Assembly: GCA_026770025.1 (NCBI GenBank)
Contig: JAMXDE010000008.1
Coordinates: 1,798,001 to 1,862,000 of the forward strand
Length of the DNA: 64,000 bases
Direction: 5' to 3'
Source of the DNA: Craspedostauros australis
Lineage: Eukaryota > Bacillariophyta > Bacillariophyceae > Mastogloiales > Achnanthaceae
Part shown: positions 43,219 to 55,343 of the stretch, piece by piece
Layout of the letters: each line of letters starts with the position of its first letter
Numbering within the stretch: position 1 is the first letter of the stretch
Notes under the pieces: model-generated
Database searches by the model: none
The model's input: only the letters and a program-made list of their open reading frames with translations
Told to the model about the DNA's origin: nothing
Made by a program: the position numbers and the translations under genes

Positions 43219-44637
43219 TATCGTTGCGTACGAGTGCAATTCCATGGTACACCTACGCGCATTGTAGCATTAGGTCCGGCAGAATCAAACGTTTCAAAAT
43301 CGACATCCATTGTGACCGCCCAGCGGATTCCTCGCAGCGACGTTACTGGGGCACGTTGGTTTTGAGCGGCAATCTCAACAGTAGTTTGTGCTCGACCATC
43401 CGTACGTATCTGCTCATGCCAATACTTCGCTTCGGCTCGGCTGCGTTTGCAAGTACTCGACAGGCCACGCAGCATTAATAGTGCTGATCTTTCGACATCG
43501 GAGAGTGCTCGTAGAGGAGAACATTATATTACACGTGCATGATAAGACTCTGCTCTCCACGAGCATGCATGCTCTTACGGCTACTCGTGCTCGTCCCATG
43601 TGCGAGCATGAGCGCTCTTGTGCCAGTCTCTCAACCAATGCGCGTACTCCACTTGATTCGTACTCGTAGACTCGTCGACATTTCAAGCAGTCTTTCTGTT
43701 CCCCGAATTGGCTCGATTCGGAGGATCGACTCATGCGACTTCATAACAGAACCTCAGAACACAATGACTGGATCGAGTCCCGAAATGACCTTTGTTGCCT
43801 TCGGCGCAGGCACTTGTGCCGGTTGGGCCGTTCGGGAGTGAATTGGGAGCGACACCCTTCCCCAGTGTTTGTCTCGCGGGTTTTTTGTCACCAACAAACA
43901 GAAACAACGCGTATTTGCGCGAGATGTTGTGCCTTTGTCGTGCGCGGCGTGGGTGTTGGTCCTTTTTTGGTTTTCGGTGATCTTGCGCAGCACCGCGTAA
44001 CACTGCGCGAAACACTCCGATCCTCTTCTTGTGGACGGGCGCAGGGAGGAAATGATCACCTTTCGTGAACAACAAGGGCCGCTTCCTTCGCTTGACCCTC
44101 CCAGAGCTCCGAGGTGGGCCACCCGACATCGACCAAAACCTACAGCACCGTGCTACTCACCCATCCCAGGACGAGCACGAACGGACTTGTTTACGACCAA
44201 CACCATAGTCGTACTATACGAGCAGGACCAGCACACCTGACGGATATTCGGATCATCCTGAGCGATTTCCTTCGCGTCGATCCCACCGAAGGCGGACAAT
44301 CCAAAAAAGGAAGACGCACATCGCTTTCCCGAGAGCGTTCTTCCAAACAACGAGCAGGTCAGACGTTCAGCCCGGCATCGTCCCAACGCAACACAACACA
44401 TTCCATCGCAACGCATTAGGGTGTAATAGATCGCATTGCATCTCATTGCACCGCGCTGCGTTCCGCTGCACTGAACAGCGTCGCAAAGTGACAATCTTCG
44501 CAGCAAGCCCCTGTTTCTACCAGCATTGGAGTGGCGCACTCTACACACACGCACGCGCGCATACACAAAGCAGCAGCAGCAGCAGAAGCGTCTTTGATCT
44601 CTTCGTCATCTGACGGCAACAGATACCCACGTCCACG
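43219..44637. other. Gene-free stretch upstream of the PAS-LRR-receiver gene
   Basis: 1.4 kb. The left part (43219-43680) is rich in TACTCGTAC/GAGTGCTCG words typical of 3' flanks here. The right part is likely the promoter, with GCAACGCA/GCATTGCA near-repeats (44385-44470) and a (CAG)n run at about 44568-44586. Open frames on both strands show no domain. Confidence 0.45.
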
Positions 44638-47600
44638 ATGATGGAAGCTGCGAGACTCGCGGCCGAGGCGGCCGTGCAAGAGGCAGCCTCGATGGAGTCG
44701 AGTCATTTGGAAAGCGGAAACGACTTCGAGGATTCCAACTCCGCCATGAGGATTGACGAGGATGAACACATGGCGCTGTTCAACGCGCTGCTCACGGCCG
44801 GTGGTTTCCAAGATCCGAACAGCTTGCTCTACGAGATGAGCAAGTTAGGGATCGACCCTAACGACACCGAGAGTCTCCGACGGCTGCTGCAGGCTGTCAC
44901 AGAGCAAGAACAGGAGAGAATTCGGCCGGAGGAGCACCACCTTACAATTGCACAGAATGGTAGGTCACCTGGCGTGATGTTGTTTTGCTGCAGATACTCC
45001 TTTTGTTGCTTCTTCTGTTGTATCAATAACGACAATCGTTGCGCCAGTCGCGACGCATCGCATTGCGAGACGGATGCGAGGGCATCGCCACAATACTCGT
45101 ACGAAGCACGAGATTCACTGCCATGTCGAGGATGAAGATGCTCTGGACGACACAAGCAGTAGTGCTGGGCTTGGTCTTGACCTTCCTCTTGCCCAACCTC
45201 AGAACCGAAACTGTCGAATCGGTGTGGGGGTGGCAAGCCAATTTGCTCCGATGTCTTGCGCACTACGGGTACTAATATGCTCACACATTCATTCTGCTAT
45301 CCTCCACCCTCCCGCTTTTCTTTGGTCCGCTCTGGTGTCCACAAAAAAATACGTTTCCATGTATATACTGCATATACCATCCTCAACGTATTAAACAATG
45401 CACACGCGCGCATCAACAAACAGGAATGATCCTGGAAGCGACAAAGACAGTGACGGGCTTCCCTCCCGATGCTCTGTTGATGACCTCCGCGTAAGTATGG
45501 ACATGTACCAACCGGGCAAACCTTCAGCCGCGTCATGCTATCTTGCTCTGCCCCGTCCTACCCTGCTTTGCTTTGCGATGCTTCTTGTTTTTGTTTTTGG
45601 ACCGACGATGAAACTGTCTGGTGCTATGTTGTTCTGGTGACGTGGCCAACGATGATCCATCCATATCCCCGGTGTGCCATGTTCTTGTCACTTCGAGCAG
45701 AGTATATGCACGATCTTCTTCGTCGTGTTTGGGAACGTACCATCGCTCTGGCCCCCTGAAATAGTCGTGGATGCGAGTCCAACCACTATCACCGCCTTAA
45801 CACTGACCCACAATACATCCTGCGCTTCTCGCTTCAACTTGACGATCATGGGCCACGAATGCAACGTCGATCATCGCTCAGCTATGATGCGGTGTACGAG
45901 GAGGATCTGCCTGGGCTGCTTGCTGTCAAAACACACTTCTGGGACAAGAGGATCGCCGACGCGGAGGTATACTTGCGCCGACGAACGGTCGAGGGGGATT
46001 GGGTGTGGCTTAAGACGAGAGCCGTGTCGTACATGAACAAACCGATGCCTGGGATCATCCTTTTGGAACGATGCGTTGAAGATGAGAGCGTTGCCTATCA
46101 TGTCAACCGCATAACAAGAATAACCTCCATATTGGTGCAGGCTGTGGAGGCTGCGCAAGTGGCGTCCATCCCTTCGACGAAGGCTCCGGTTTCTGCTGAG
46201 ACAGGAGGTGCGAACCTCCAAAACGAGACCCAAGCAGCCACGCTCGGTGACAACGCTGCTGCGTATCAGGCCATGTTGCAAAACTCCGCGGACTACGACG
46301 ACGGGCAGATCATCAACAACGCGGTGCACCAGATAATGAGGGACGCCGAGAATCCGTCGAACTCGGTCTCAAGGCTTGAGAGGGAGATCATGGAACGGAT
46401 TGGCGGTCGGAAGAAGGAAGTGTTCGATCCTTTCTCAGTCATCGAAGAGGTTCGGGAGGGCGTGCGGCTTGACCTGGGCATGACCCGACTGTCTGCAACA
46501 GAGGCCAAAATGATATCGTTCGTCTTGTCAGGCCAAATCCGAGCCGAGGAGCTGGCGCACTTGGTGTACCACGCACTAAGATCGGAGCAGAGCCTTGGCC
46601 AGGTCCTTGACTCCTTCGTGTCGCTAGAGGGCAGAAATCAACCCGACCAGACCAACACGGACGTGGGCCAAACCAGCCACGTTAACCAACACACACCGCT
46701 GCCTTCCCCCGTGTCCATGCCGATCCCGCCCATTTCAGTCGTCAACTTGTCCTACACCTACCTTGGCAACGAGGGGATCGAGCTGTTCGGAAGGGTGCTA
46801 TGCATGCACAGCTCACCTCTCAGGACGATCGACTTGAGCTTTTGCGGCCTGGAGGAAGCCGGTTGCCTGTCTCTATCACGGTACCTGTCAGAGCGCAAAT
46901 GGCGACTTATCGCGCCTCTTCGTGGGATAATACTGTCGGGCAACCACATCACACTCACAGCAGGGTCGGCCCTGGGACAAGCCCTTTCCCCCGAGCGGCA
47001 TTGCGGAAATTCGGACAGCCACGTTCGTCTTCAGGCCAACCCTGACGACCTGGCCAATCTACTCGAGGCGACACCGAAAGCGATCTCCGCCCGCGATCCG
47101 GCAGAGCAGAAGTATTACAGCAAAGTCAGCGGTCTGATAGTCCTGCACCTGTCATCTGCGCTTGTCGACGTGAGCACAATCGAACCACTTTTGAATGGCA
47201 TCGGTCCCGACAGTCCACTCCGTGAGCTCAGCCTGGCGTCCAATCACCTCGGTCCCAAGGGCGCAGCCATGTTCGTGAAGTTTCTGGAGAGCGCTGCACC
47301 GTCTCGCAAGAAGCGCGTGATGCCGTACCTGGACAGAGTGGACCTGTCGAACAATAACCTTGGCAACGAGGGTCTCACAAAGCTGACAACATCCATATCG
47401 AAGCGCAGCTCGATCCATCTCGTCGAGCTTCGTCTATCCAACAACATGATCGGTGCCGGTGGCATCGAGACGATGATGAAGCAGCTCCTTCAGCACAACC
47501 TCGTGAGCCTATCCATTGACAAGAATTCAATCGGAGATCAAGGCTGCCAACTTGTGGCCGCATCCTTGCAAAGCATGAAGGCGTTGTCGCGCCTCAACCT

Positions 47601-49332
47601 CGGCTTCAATCAGATCGGCAGCCGAGGCGTGAACAGTTTAATGAGGAGTCTTGTGGCGTGCGAGTCCATCACCTTCCTGGGCCTATCGGGGAACAGCATG
47701 AAAATATCAGGTGCTGTGGCTCTCGCATTCACCCTCGCTCAGCATCCACGCCTTGAGGAGCTGTCCTTGGACAACTGCTGCCTCAGCCAGGCTGCGCAAT
47801 GTCACATAGTGGCAGGCATCATTTCCAACCGCTGGGTTCCGATGAAGAAACTAAACGGCTTCGAGGTGGGGCCACCCATGGTCGCACTGGGAGCTCTCAA
47901 GGTGGTCGCCCAGAACCTGAGCAACGACGAGTGCTTCCGGCAGCGAAAGGACGAACAAATGCGGACGATCCTGCAGTGGATGGAATCGAACCGAGCAGCG
48001 AAGCTGGCCGGCTACGAGATCGATGACCGCGGCATGCCATCGCAGGATGCTTACCGCCGGTTGCTGGGGTGGTTGCGACAGATCCCATTCGACGAAGATG
48101 AGCTGGTTTCTTTGCGCAAGTATTTCTACGACTCGGACGGCGGTTCTGAAGATCGCGGCAGCGACGGATACATCAACCTGAAGCTACGTGGCGACCTGCT
48201 CGCTGCGCTCGAGAGTGAGGTCGCCGACAAGATCCGTGACGAAACGGACATGTTCGACGAGTACGTCGGATCGATCGGCATGGATCTTGATGGACTGGCT
48301 ACCCCCAATCCAGAATCGGCATGGGCCTTGTTTCAGCGGTGGTTGAGCGGCAACCCTGTCGCTCCTGCCGCGTCTCCAACATTCTTCGGTTCCTCGACTA
48401 CCGACACCATGTCCAATTCAGAGGCCTGGGGCATGGGCGGGACGCGAACAGGAACAGGAGCAGGAACAGCTTCCTCCCCTCTTGCTTCTGGTCCCAGCCG
48501 ATCGGCGCAACCGAGTCAGACGCAAGCACAGGTCAGGAAGGACGCGGGCAGCATCTCCGACAGGAACCAATCCAGGGGATCGATGTCCACGACCTCACGC
48601 GACAGCGCGCGCAGCCTGCAGCACAGCGGGTCAGAACCGAGCACGACTTCGCAAGGCGAACGCCGCAGAGCGACCGTTCTGAAGCCCAGGATATCCATGT
48701 TTCCCAAGTTCGAGGAGATCCTCGAGGAGTACAAGGCGCGGGCCCACATTTCCTTCGAACAGGAGGAGGATTCCGAGAGGCAGGAATTCATCCTCACGGA
48801 GTACGCGGAGAATTCACTGACCATATTGCGGCAGCTGAGGTACCACTGCATGAACAGCGGACTGGACGGTTGGCGACAGGGCGGTCTGAAGAAGCGGAAG
48901 GTGCTGATCGTCGATGACAGTCTGTCGTCGCGGAAGCTCGTCTCTCGGGCGTTTGAAAGAGCCAACTTCATTGTGGACACGGCAGCGAATGGTGCCGAGG
49001 GGGTTGAGAAGCTCAAGCAATCCATCTACGACATCGCCTTCATGGACATCGACATGCCCGTCATGAATGGCTTCGAAGCTACGAAGCAGCTGCGGGAGTG
49101 GGAGGACGCGGTCCGTCCAGGTGCAAGGCAACCGATCTGCGCCTTGACGGCAGCATACGTGGATGACTTTGAACGCAGCGAACTAATGAAATTCAAGGAG
49201 GCAGGGTTGGATGTGATGGAAAGCAAGCCGTACAACATACCACGGCTGTTCAAGGTCGTTGATGACGTGTCACCCATGTTCAGCGACCTCAGCATCAGCG
49301 TCACGCAACAGGAACGCGGGGGTTCCATATGA
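44638..49332 (+). CDS. PAS - leucine-rich repeat - response-regulator receiver protein (3 exons)
   Basis: Exons 44638-44959, 45424-45490 and 45882-49332 join as G|GTAGGT..CAG|GAATG (phase 1) and GC|GTAAGT..CTCAG|C (phase 2), giving 1279 residues. The joins rebuild a PAS domain (about residues 100-205: TIAQNGMILEATKTVTGFPP, then DAVYEEDLPGLL and a WVWLKTRAVSYM strand). About 415-770 carry ribonuclease-inhibitor-type LRRs (LRELSLASNHLGPKGAAMF, VDLSNNNLGNEGL, LSRLNLGFNQIGSRGVNSL). After a Ser/Thr-rich linker, 1136-1260 is a CheY-type receiver with every key residue: DD at 1141-1142, phospho-acceptor Asp 1185 (AFMDIDMPVMNGFEA), Thr 1219 and Lys 1245. No histidine kinase or output domain is present. 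The likely role is a phosphorelay-regulated scaffold or sensor. The first ATG of an ATG-ATG pair was chosen. Confidence 0.82.
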
Positions 49333-49906
49333 CGACGGCCTAACGAGTAGAAAGTAGCACGAGAGCACGGTGCGGGTACTCAATGTAATTAGTGTCTACC
49401 ATACTAGTACGAGTGGCAGTCAAGCATGTGTACGTAACGACGCTTGTACTCGCTCGTATGGTGCCATGCAGACACAAACGCGGACATTGGCGCCGATGCA
49501 AGTATGGTATGGTCATTGTTATTAGTTTGGTTTGGTGTGGCGAGTGCTCGCAGGGCAAACAGCTGCAATAGCTGCGGCTGGCTTTGTCCTTACATACGCT
49601 ATGTACCGCACAGAGCGCCATACAGTCAACAACTCTGCCATGTGAAGAGAAGCAGAGCACACCGAAACCTCCAGATGGATGGCTGGGGGGCGGTAATGGG
49701 CGTTGCGATTAACTTGTACGATTTTAGTTCCAGTGCCCTTAGATAAGATGGCGAAAAAAGACGACCGCTTTTGAAGTTGAAGAGAATTGCGCGTATGGCC
49801 CCTGCCGCCGCAACTGCTAGTTTTTACTCTAGTGTCGTTGTGGGTTTCGACATCCTTCTGTCTCTGTTATGACGTGACGAGTCAAGAGTCATGCGTCGCC
49901 GTGCGT
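49333..49906. other. Intergenic region between convergent genes
   Basis: 3' flanks of the receiver protein and the PKG gene, with GGTACTCAATG, CTAGTACGAGTGG and GTACTCGCTCG words at 49375-49460. No gene. Confidence 0.5.
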
Positions 49907-52900
49907 TTAGAAATCCTTGAAGAGTGTCTGTTGCTGCGACGTCAGATGCGGCTTGTTTGAAGGCGGCTCATTCTCGACATGCCTGTATGAGTCGAAGTGA
50001 GATGCGTCCAACGGATCTTTGATGCGCGGAACCCAAGGTGCTGGGATTTGCTTCAAGAGCAGCTTGTCGACGTCGATGACGTTGAACCAGTAGTGGTCAC
50101 GGATGTCCATGTCTCCCCTGGCGAGGCATCCGAGTCGGTTGGCCTGTCTCCTGACGATGAGCCGTTGGATGAGGTCGGTGGCTGGTTCGGTCACCATGCC
50201 GTTGGGAGGGAAGGAGTACTTCACCTGCACGATGCGCTTGAAGAGGCTCACTTGGTCCGTCCCGTAGGAGTAGAAGGGCGAACGACCGACGAGCATTTCG
50301 TAGATTAGGACGCCGAACGCCCAGTAGTCCACTCCCTTGTCATGACCCTTGGACAGGATGATCTCGGGCGCGAGGTACTCGGGGGTCCCGCACAAGGTGT
50401 AGGTTTTGTCCACGACAACCTTGGCGAATCCGAGGTCGACCAGCACGCAGTAGCCCTTGCCATCGATGAGGATGTTTTCTGGCTTGAGGTCACGATAGCA
50501 GATACTTCTGTGGTGCAAATGGCTCAGCGATTCCAGGATGCAAGCGGCGTAGAATCTGGAGTTTCCGTTTGGAATTCCGTCTCTCGTCTCCGTGTGGATG
50601 ACAGAGAACAGCTCTCCTCCTTGCACCAGCTCGATCAGCATGTAAAGGTGACGGTCGTCCTGGAAAGTGGCGACGAGGTTGACGACGAAGGGGTGGTCGA
50701 TGGAGGCCATGATGTTCTTCTCTCGGATGACTCCCTCCACCTGGTGGTGACCGATGATCTCGCGCTTGCTCAGCTGCTTGAGCGCGTACGGTGTTCCCGT
50801 TCGCTTGTGGCTGACGAGCCACACTTTTCCGAATGTTCCCACTCCGAGGATGCGGAATTTGACGAGATCCTTGTAGCGAATGGACTTGTTGAGGGTGTGG
50901 CCCATGAGCTGCAGCGGTTGTCCCAACCTGCGGATGTCACCGATGACGCTCTCAATATCCCTGCGTGAGAGGACACCGCACTCGGTATCAGCCTGAACAG
51001 TGATGGTTTGCTTGCTTGGCGATCCGGGGTCGGTCTTGAGCCAGTTCTCACCAAAGTAGTCTGCGTCCATGAGGGTGTTGATGACGCCGTTGGAGTTGGC
51101 GATGACGACGCGACCCTCGCGGATGATGTAGAGGTTCTGCTCGTGAGGCTTGCCCTCCTCGGCGAGAACCGTTCCGGCTGGGAAGGAGCGCTCCACCATG
51201 AGGTCCGTGAGACGGGACATCTCGTAGGGCTGAAATTGGGAGTTGGCGAAGATGGGGACTCCTTCCAACGTTCTCTTCTTCATCGCATGGTCGATCAAAC
51301 CTTGCAATGGCCCGAGCACCTTCTCGAAGGTTTCGCGAGTCAAGCACAACGTGGTGCAGTTGGTCAGAGCTGTGACGTGCGCAGATCGCGCGTCGCCGGT
51401 CAGCAGCGCTCTCTCGCCGAACCAGTCGCCCGGACCGAGCTCCTGGTCGATGTAGCGACTGTCGCCGAACCCGATGTCGTGCACCTTGACCTTTCCTTCT
51501 CGGAGGATGTAAAACACCTCACCCACATCTCCCTTGTTGATGATGCGCTCGCCTTCGGGGAAGGTGACGGACTGGAGCGCGTCCGAGACTCGCAAGAGTG
51601 TGGATTCGTCCAGGTTGGAGAGGAATTGGACCTTGCGGAGGACGTCGTGGACATCCTTCTGCTGGCTGGCCGTGTTGTTGGCGAGCATGTAACGGAAGGT
51701 GCGCTGATCGACCTTCCACAGACGGCAGGTCGTGTTGGCGAGGCACGTCGCGGCACGGGGACAGTTGTACAGCAACGCGAGTTCACCGAATGAACCTCCG
51801 CGGCCGCACGCACCGACGTGGTTGCCGTCGACAGCAAAGCTGACATGGCCTTCATCCACGACGTAGAAAAAGTCTCCGACTTCTCCCTGCTTGATAATGA
51901 CAGTCCCCGCGGGGACCGTCTCCATCACCATCGCATCGATGAGCAGACGGCGCTCTTTGCCAGACAGACTGGCGAAAATGAAGTTGTCAGCAAGACTGGA
52001 GTCGATGAATTGGATGGCAGTATCACTTTTTGGATACCTCGGGGTCTCGTAGTCCTCTGTGAGGTCGATTTTCTGCGCGAAGATGTTCTGGCCACGCTGC
52101 TGTCTGACCCTGGCGTGGACGTTGATGTTCTTTTCGCGTTCGACGGCCTGGGTGCTGCCCTCCATCTGCATGTCCTGGGTTCCGTTGGTGTGATTGCTGG
52201 CATCTCGTTGCTGTCATGGTCAGGACACGAAAGAGGGCGAAGAGGAAGGACAGCAGTATCAGTATCAGCGGCAGCAGAAGCGTGATCGGACGGACAGAGG
52301 CGATAGCGGATGGTAACAATCGATCCGTGTATTAGATGGACAGACGCATGTGTGTGGTGTATGATACGTCGCGCATTCCGAGTTGGGAGGTGGAAGGGCA
52401 TAATGACCCATCATGCAACGGAAGAAGGCGAGGGAGAACGGTGCAGTGTGAGGTGCGGAGATGGAAGAGGTTAGTGAGTCGGTGAAGGCAGAGGGTGAAT
52501 GACGAGGTGGTAATGCGCAGGTCTAAGGGGGGATGCAAACGCAGGCGAGCTCAGATGTGTCCACGCGCGGGTTAGGTGTTAGTGTCGCGATTGGTTGCGC
52601 TCGGGATCCATTCCTGATGCGGCGCAGCAGAGTTGATCGAACCAAAACCAGGGTTGGTTTGTCACTTTGATGGACTGGGTTTTGTCTGCCTCTCAGCATG
52701 TGTTCTGCGGTGTGTGGGCGCCTTCGCTATGATTTTCGCAAAGCCCCGCAGTTGGTGGGCAAAAACGAAGGCGGCAGATACAGCGACAAGGTTTTTTGGT
52801 GTTGGTCCGATCATTGGGATGGCTGTGCAATCTGCTGCTCGCTTTCGTTCTCCGCACCGCATGCCTGGGTGTTCGTGACAAAAGCGCAGGGGGCCCTGTG

Positions 52901-52962
52901 TGGTTAGAACGCCAGTGAACGCACGGCGGATCCTGCTCAACTTGCCATTGGCTCTGGAGGGA

Positions 52963-52996
<34 letters not shown>

Positions 52997-53854
52997 CTGC
53001 TCCTTTTTGTGCTTGGACGACTTCTTCTTGAATAGCGGAAACCCCTTCATGGTGCCGTTGTCTTGGTGCAGCGCAGCCGGATGTCAGGGATGGCGTTGTT
53101 GCTGTTGTTGCTGTTGTTGCTGATCCTGGAGGTTGGACGATGGGTTCCTGCTGGCGATGGCGATGGTTATTGTCGTCGTGTTTATTATTGTTGTTGCTGT
53201 TACGACGCAACAGCGTTGGTTGTCCCAACCACACCAAGGGGAGAAATCCACGCCTGCGTATCCTCGTTCTTTGATCCGCACTGCTCCTGCTGTTGCTGCT
53301 GCTTCTTGCCAGTTGTTGCATGTGCGTTGGGTGCGCGTTGGATCACTACCAGAGAGGTACGTACACACGAACACTCAACCACCACTTTACAGGCGCCGAA
53401 CACAAGAACATCACCAAAAACAGGGAGGGAAGCCAAACAGACAAAAAGCGCCCTGGCGGTCCTGGACACGACAAAGACACAGCAACAAGAGTCATTTTGA
53501 TTCGGCAACAGAACTCTGTCGTGACGACCAAAAACCTCGCAGTCCAGTCCAACAGAGCTCGTGCCATAGAAGCATCACGAGAGGGAATCTTACCTCGGTT
53601 TCTTGGTACCCGTACATCTCCTCGTCTTCCTTGGTGCCTGCTGCTTTGGGTGTCGCTACCCTTTCATCGACAGTCGGAGGGCGCTGCTGATGAGACGAAT
53701 TTTGCGGCGGCGTCTGTTGTTGTCCTTGCTGTTGCTGCTGCTGGTGCTCCGGCAGAACGGAACGATGGTCGTGTCTCTCGTCGAGGGACGGAGCCTTGCC
53801 CGAGGCAGCTGCCGTCTCCTCCACCGCTGTTTCCTTGCTTGAGCACAGACCCAT
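49907..53854 (-). CDS. cGMP-dependent protein kinase (PKG-like), at least 2 exons
   Basis: The large 3' exon (52174-49907, about 755 residues) is a full PKG. It has three cyclic-nucleotide-binding domains with phosphate cassettes GSFGELALLYNCPRAAT, FGERALLTGDARSAH and the degenerate FGENWLKTD. The AGC kinase shows GVGTFGKVWLV, ALKQLSK, CYRDLKPENIL and CGTPEYLAPEII, with an AGC tail after FNVIDVDKLL. The usual DFG reads DLG (VDLGFAK). The gatekeeper position appears to be Ile (YMLIE). A probable first exon at 53854-53594 encodes MGLCSSKETA, a myristoylation and palmitoylation signal as in apicomplexan PKG, ends GAG|GTAAGA, and joins in phase 0 to GAACCCAG|GACATG at 52174. The gap of 1.4 kb exceeds other introns here, so a middle exon, perhaps near 53050-52930 (KKKSSKHKKE plus polyQ), may be missing. 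Confidence 0.85.
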
Positions 53855-55343
53855 TGTCGAATTTGATGCCTTGTTGGTTGAGGGCGTTGCGCTACTCTAC
53901 GTCGGATTCCTGGCTCTTGCGTTTCGCTGCGTCGGGTCTCGTTTCCGTCCTTCGGAAGCCGCACCAAAACCACTCGAACAAGGGAACTGTCATGCACCAC
54001 AATGACTTTGCGCAGCCTCTCCGCCGTCGTTCACGTACCATCGGTCGTGCGCGTACCTGGGATGTGCCACACGCACGAGCGGCATCAGCCACCAACCGCA
54101 ACAACAGAACCACACAGGAACCGTTGTTTGCCCTGGCTGGCTGGCCTGCCAGGCTGCCCCACCGCAACGGCGGCTGCGACGTCGCAGGAACAACAGGCGA
54201 CAACGACCATGAGTCACGCGATTTCGCGTTGTGACATGGCACAAGACATGCAACAGGACAGAAGGTCGACCCGAGCTCACGCGCGCTTGCGCGCGTGCGT
54301 GGCCATTTCGTTCCATTTTTTGTCCACATTTGCCCAATGAACGATTCAGGAATCGGTCAGCATCTTTTGTGTAGTATCCAAACCCCTAGAATCAAAACGA
54401 GGCTTGTTACGATGATGGTATCCTGCCTCCGCGGTGAATACTGCATTGATCAGGTACCATTGTCCACAATCCAACAAAACGCAAGCCCGCCCTCACAATT
54501 TGGAGCGGGTTGGACTCTCTCTCTCTCTTGACACACAGAGAGAGACATGGAAGTATGCAACATATTCGCACGTGTATAATGTATGGCAGAGGTTGGATCG
54601 AGATGTTCCATGAGTACTTGTACACATGAGCAGAACAGCGTTCAGGATATTCCCACATCGAGCACGAGTGCAAGTGGTCGGCGACTCCAAGTGGACTCTA
54701 ACTGCAATACAACACAACACAAGAGTCTACTCTGCTCTGCCCTGATCTAAGTCTACTCTACTCTACTCTGAATACTTTACGTATGCCTGTACGCCTGGCA
54801 TGAACCTGAGGAAGGAGCACAACAGTTGATCATTGGAAGAGTGGGGCCTGTTCATCATTTTGTGGAGGAGCCTTCACGATGCTTGTTGGACATGTGGCTT
54901 CCACCCTCCCAATCTATTATATTCTACCTCCCTACATGCCACATACGTACTATTGCGTTCTACAATGGTGGGCTCCATATCAATCGCAGTACAAGTAAAA
55001 TCCTATTGACATTGAACTTGCATTTACAACAATATTATATCCTACAATGGATAGGTCGTACACCAGTAGCGATCGAGAGTGATGGGTGCAGATGTCTGGA
55101 GATGGGAGGAGGGCTGCGCGATCCTCATGGTGGTATGTATGGGTCGCTGCTTGTCACTCTCTCCCTCTCCGTCTCTATCACCGTCCCAGCCGACGAGCAT
55201 GCGTGCTGCGTGCGTGCAACTGTCTGTCTCTCGATCGTTGGATGACTGAATCGCTGGATCGCCTCCCTCGCCTTGCAATCACACACCGCCGCACACCATC
55301 GCACTTCCTCACACGTCTTCGCTTCCAACTGGCCTGGTCGAGC
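53855..55343. other. Gene-free stretch between PH-domain gene and PKG
   Basis: PKG promoter side (53855-54340) followed by 3' flank of the PH-domain gene. Contains a (CT)n run at about 54516-54531 and CTACTCTACTCTACTCTG at 54755-54772. The long plus-strand frame 53293-54234 lies antisense to the PKG first exon and has no domain. Confidence 0.45.

Noticed and set aside
53293-54234. 313-codon plus-strand open frame
   Set aside because: Antisense to the PKG first exon, with basic, low-complexity residues and no domain.
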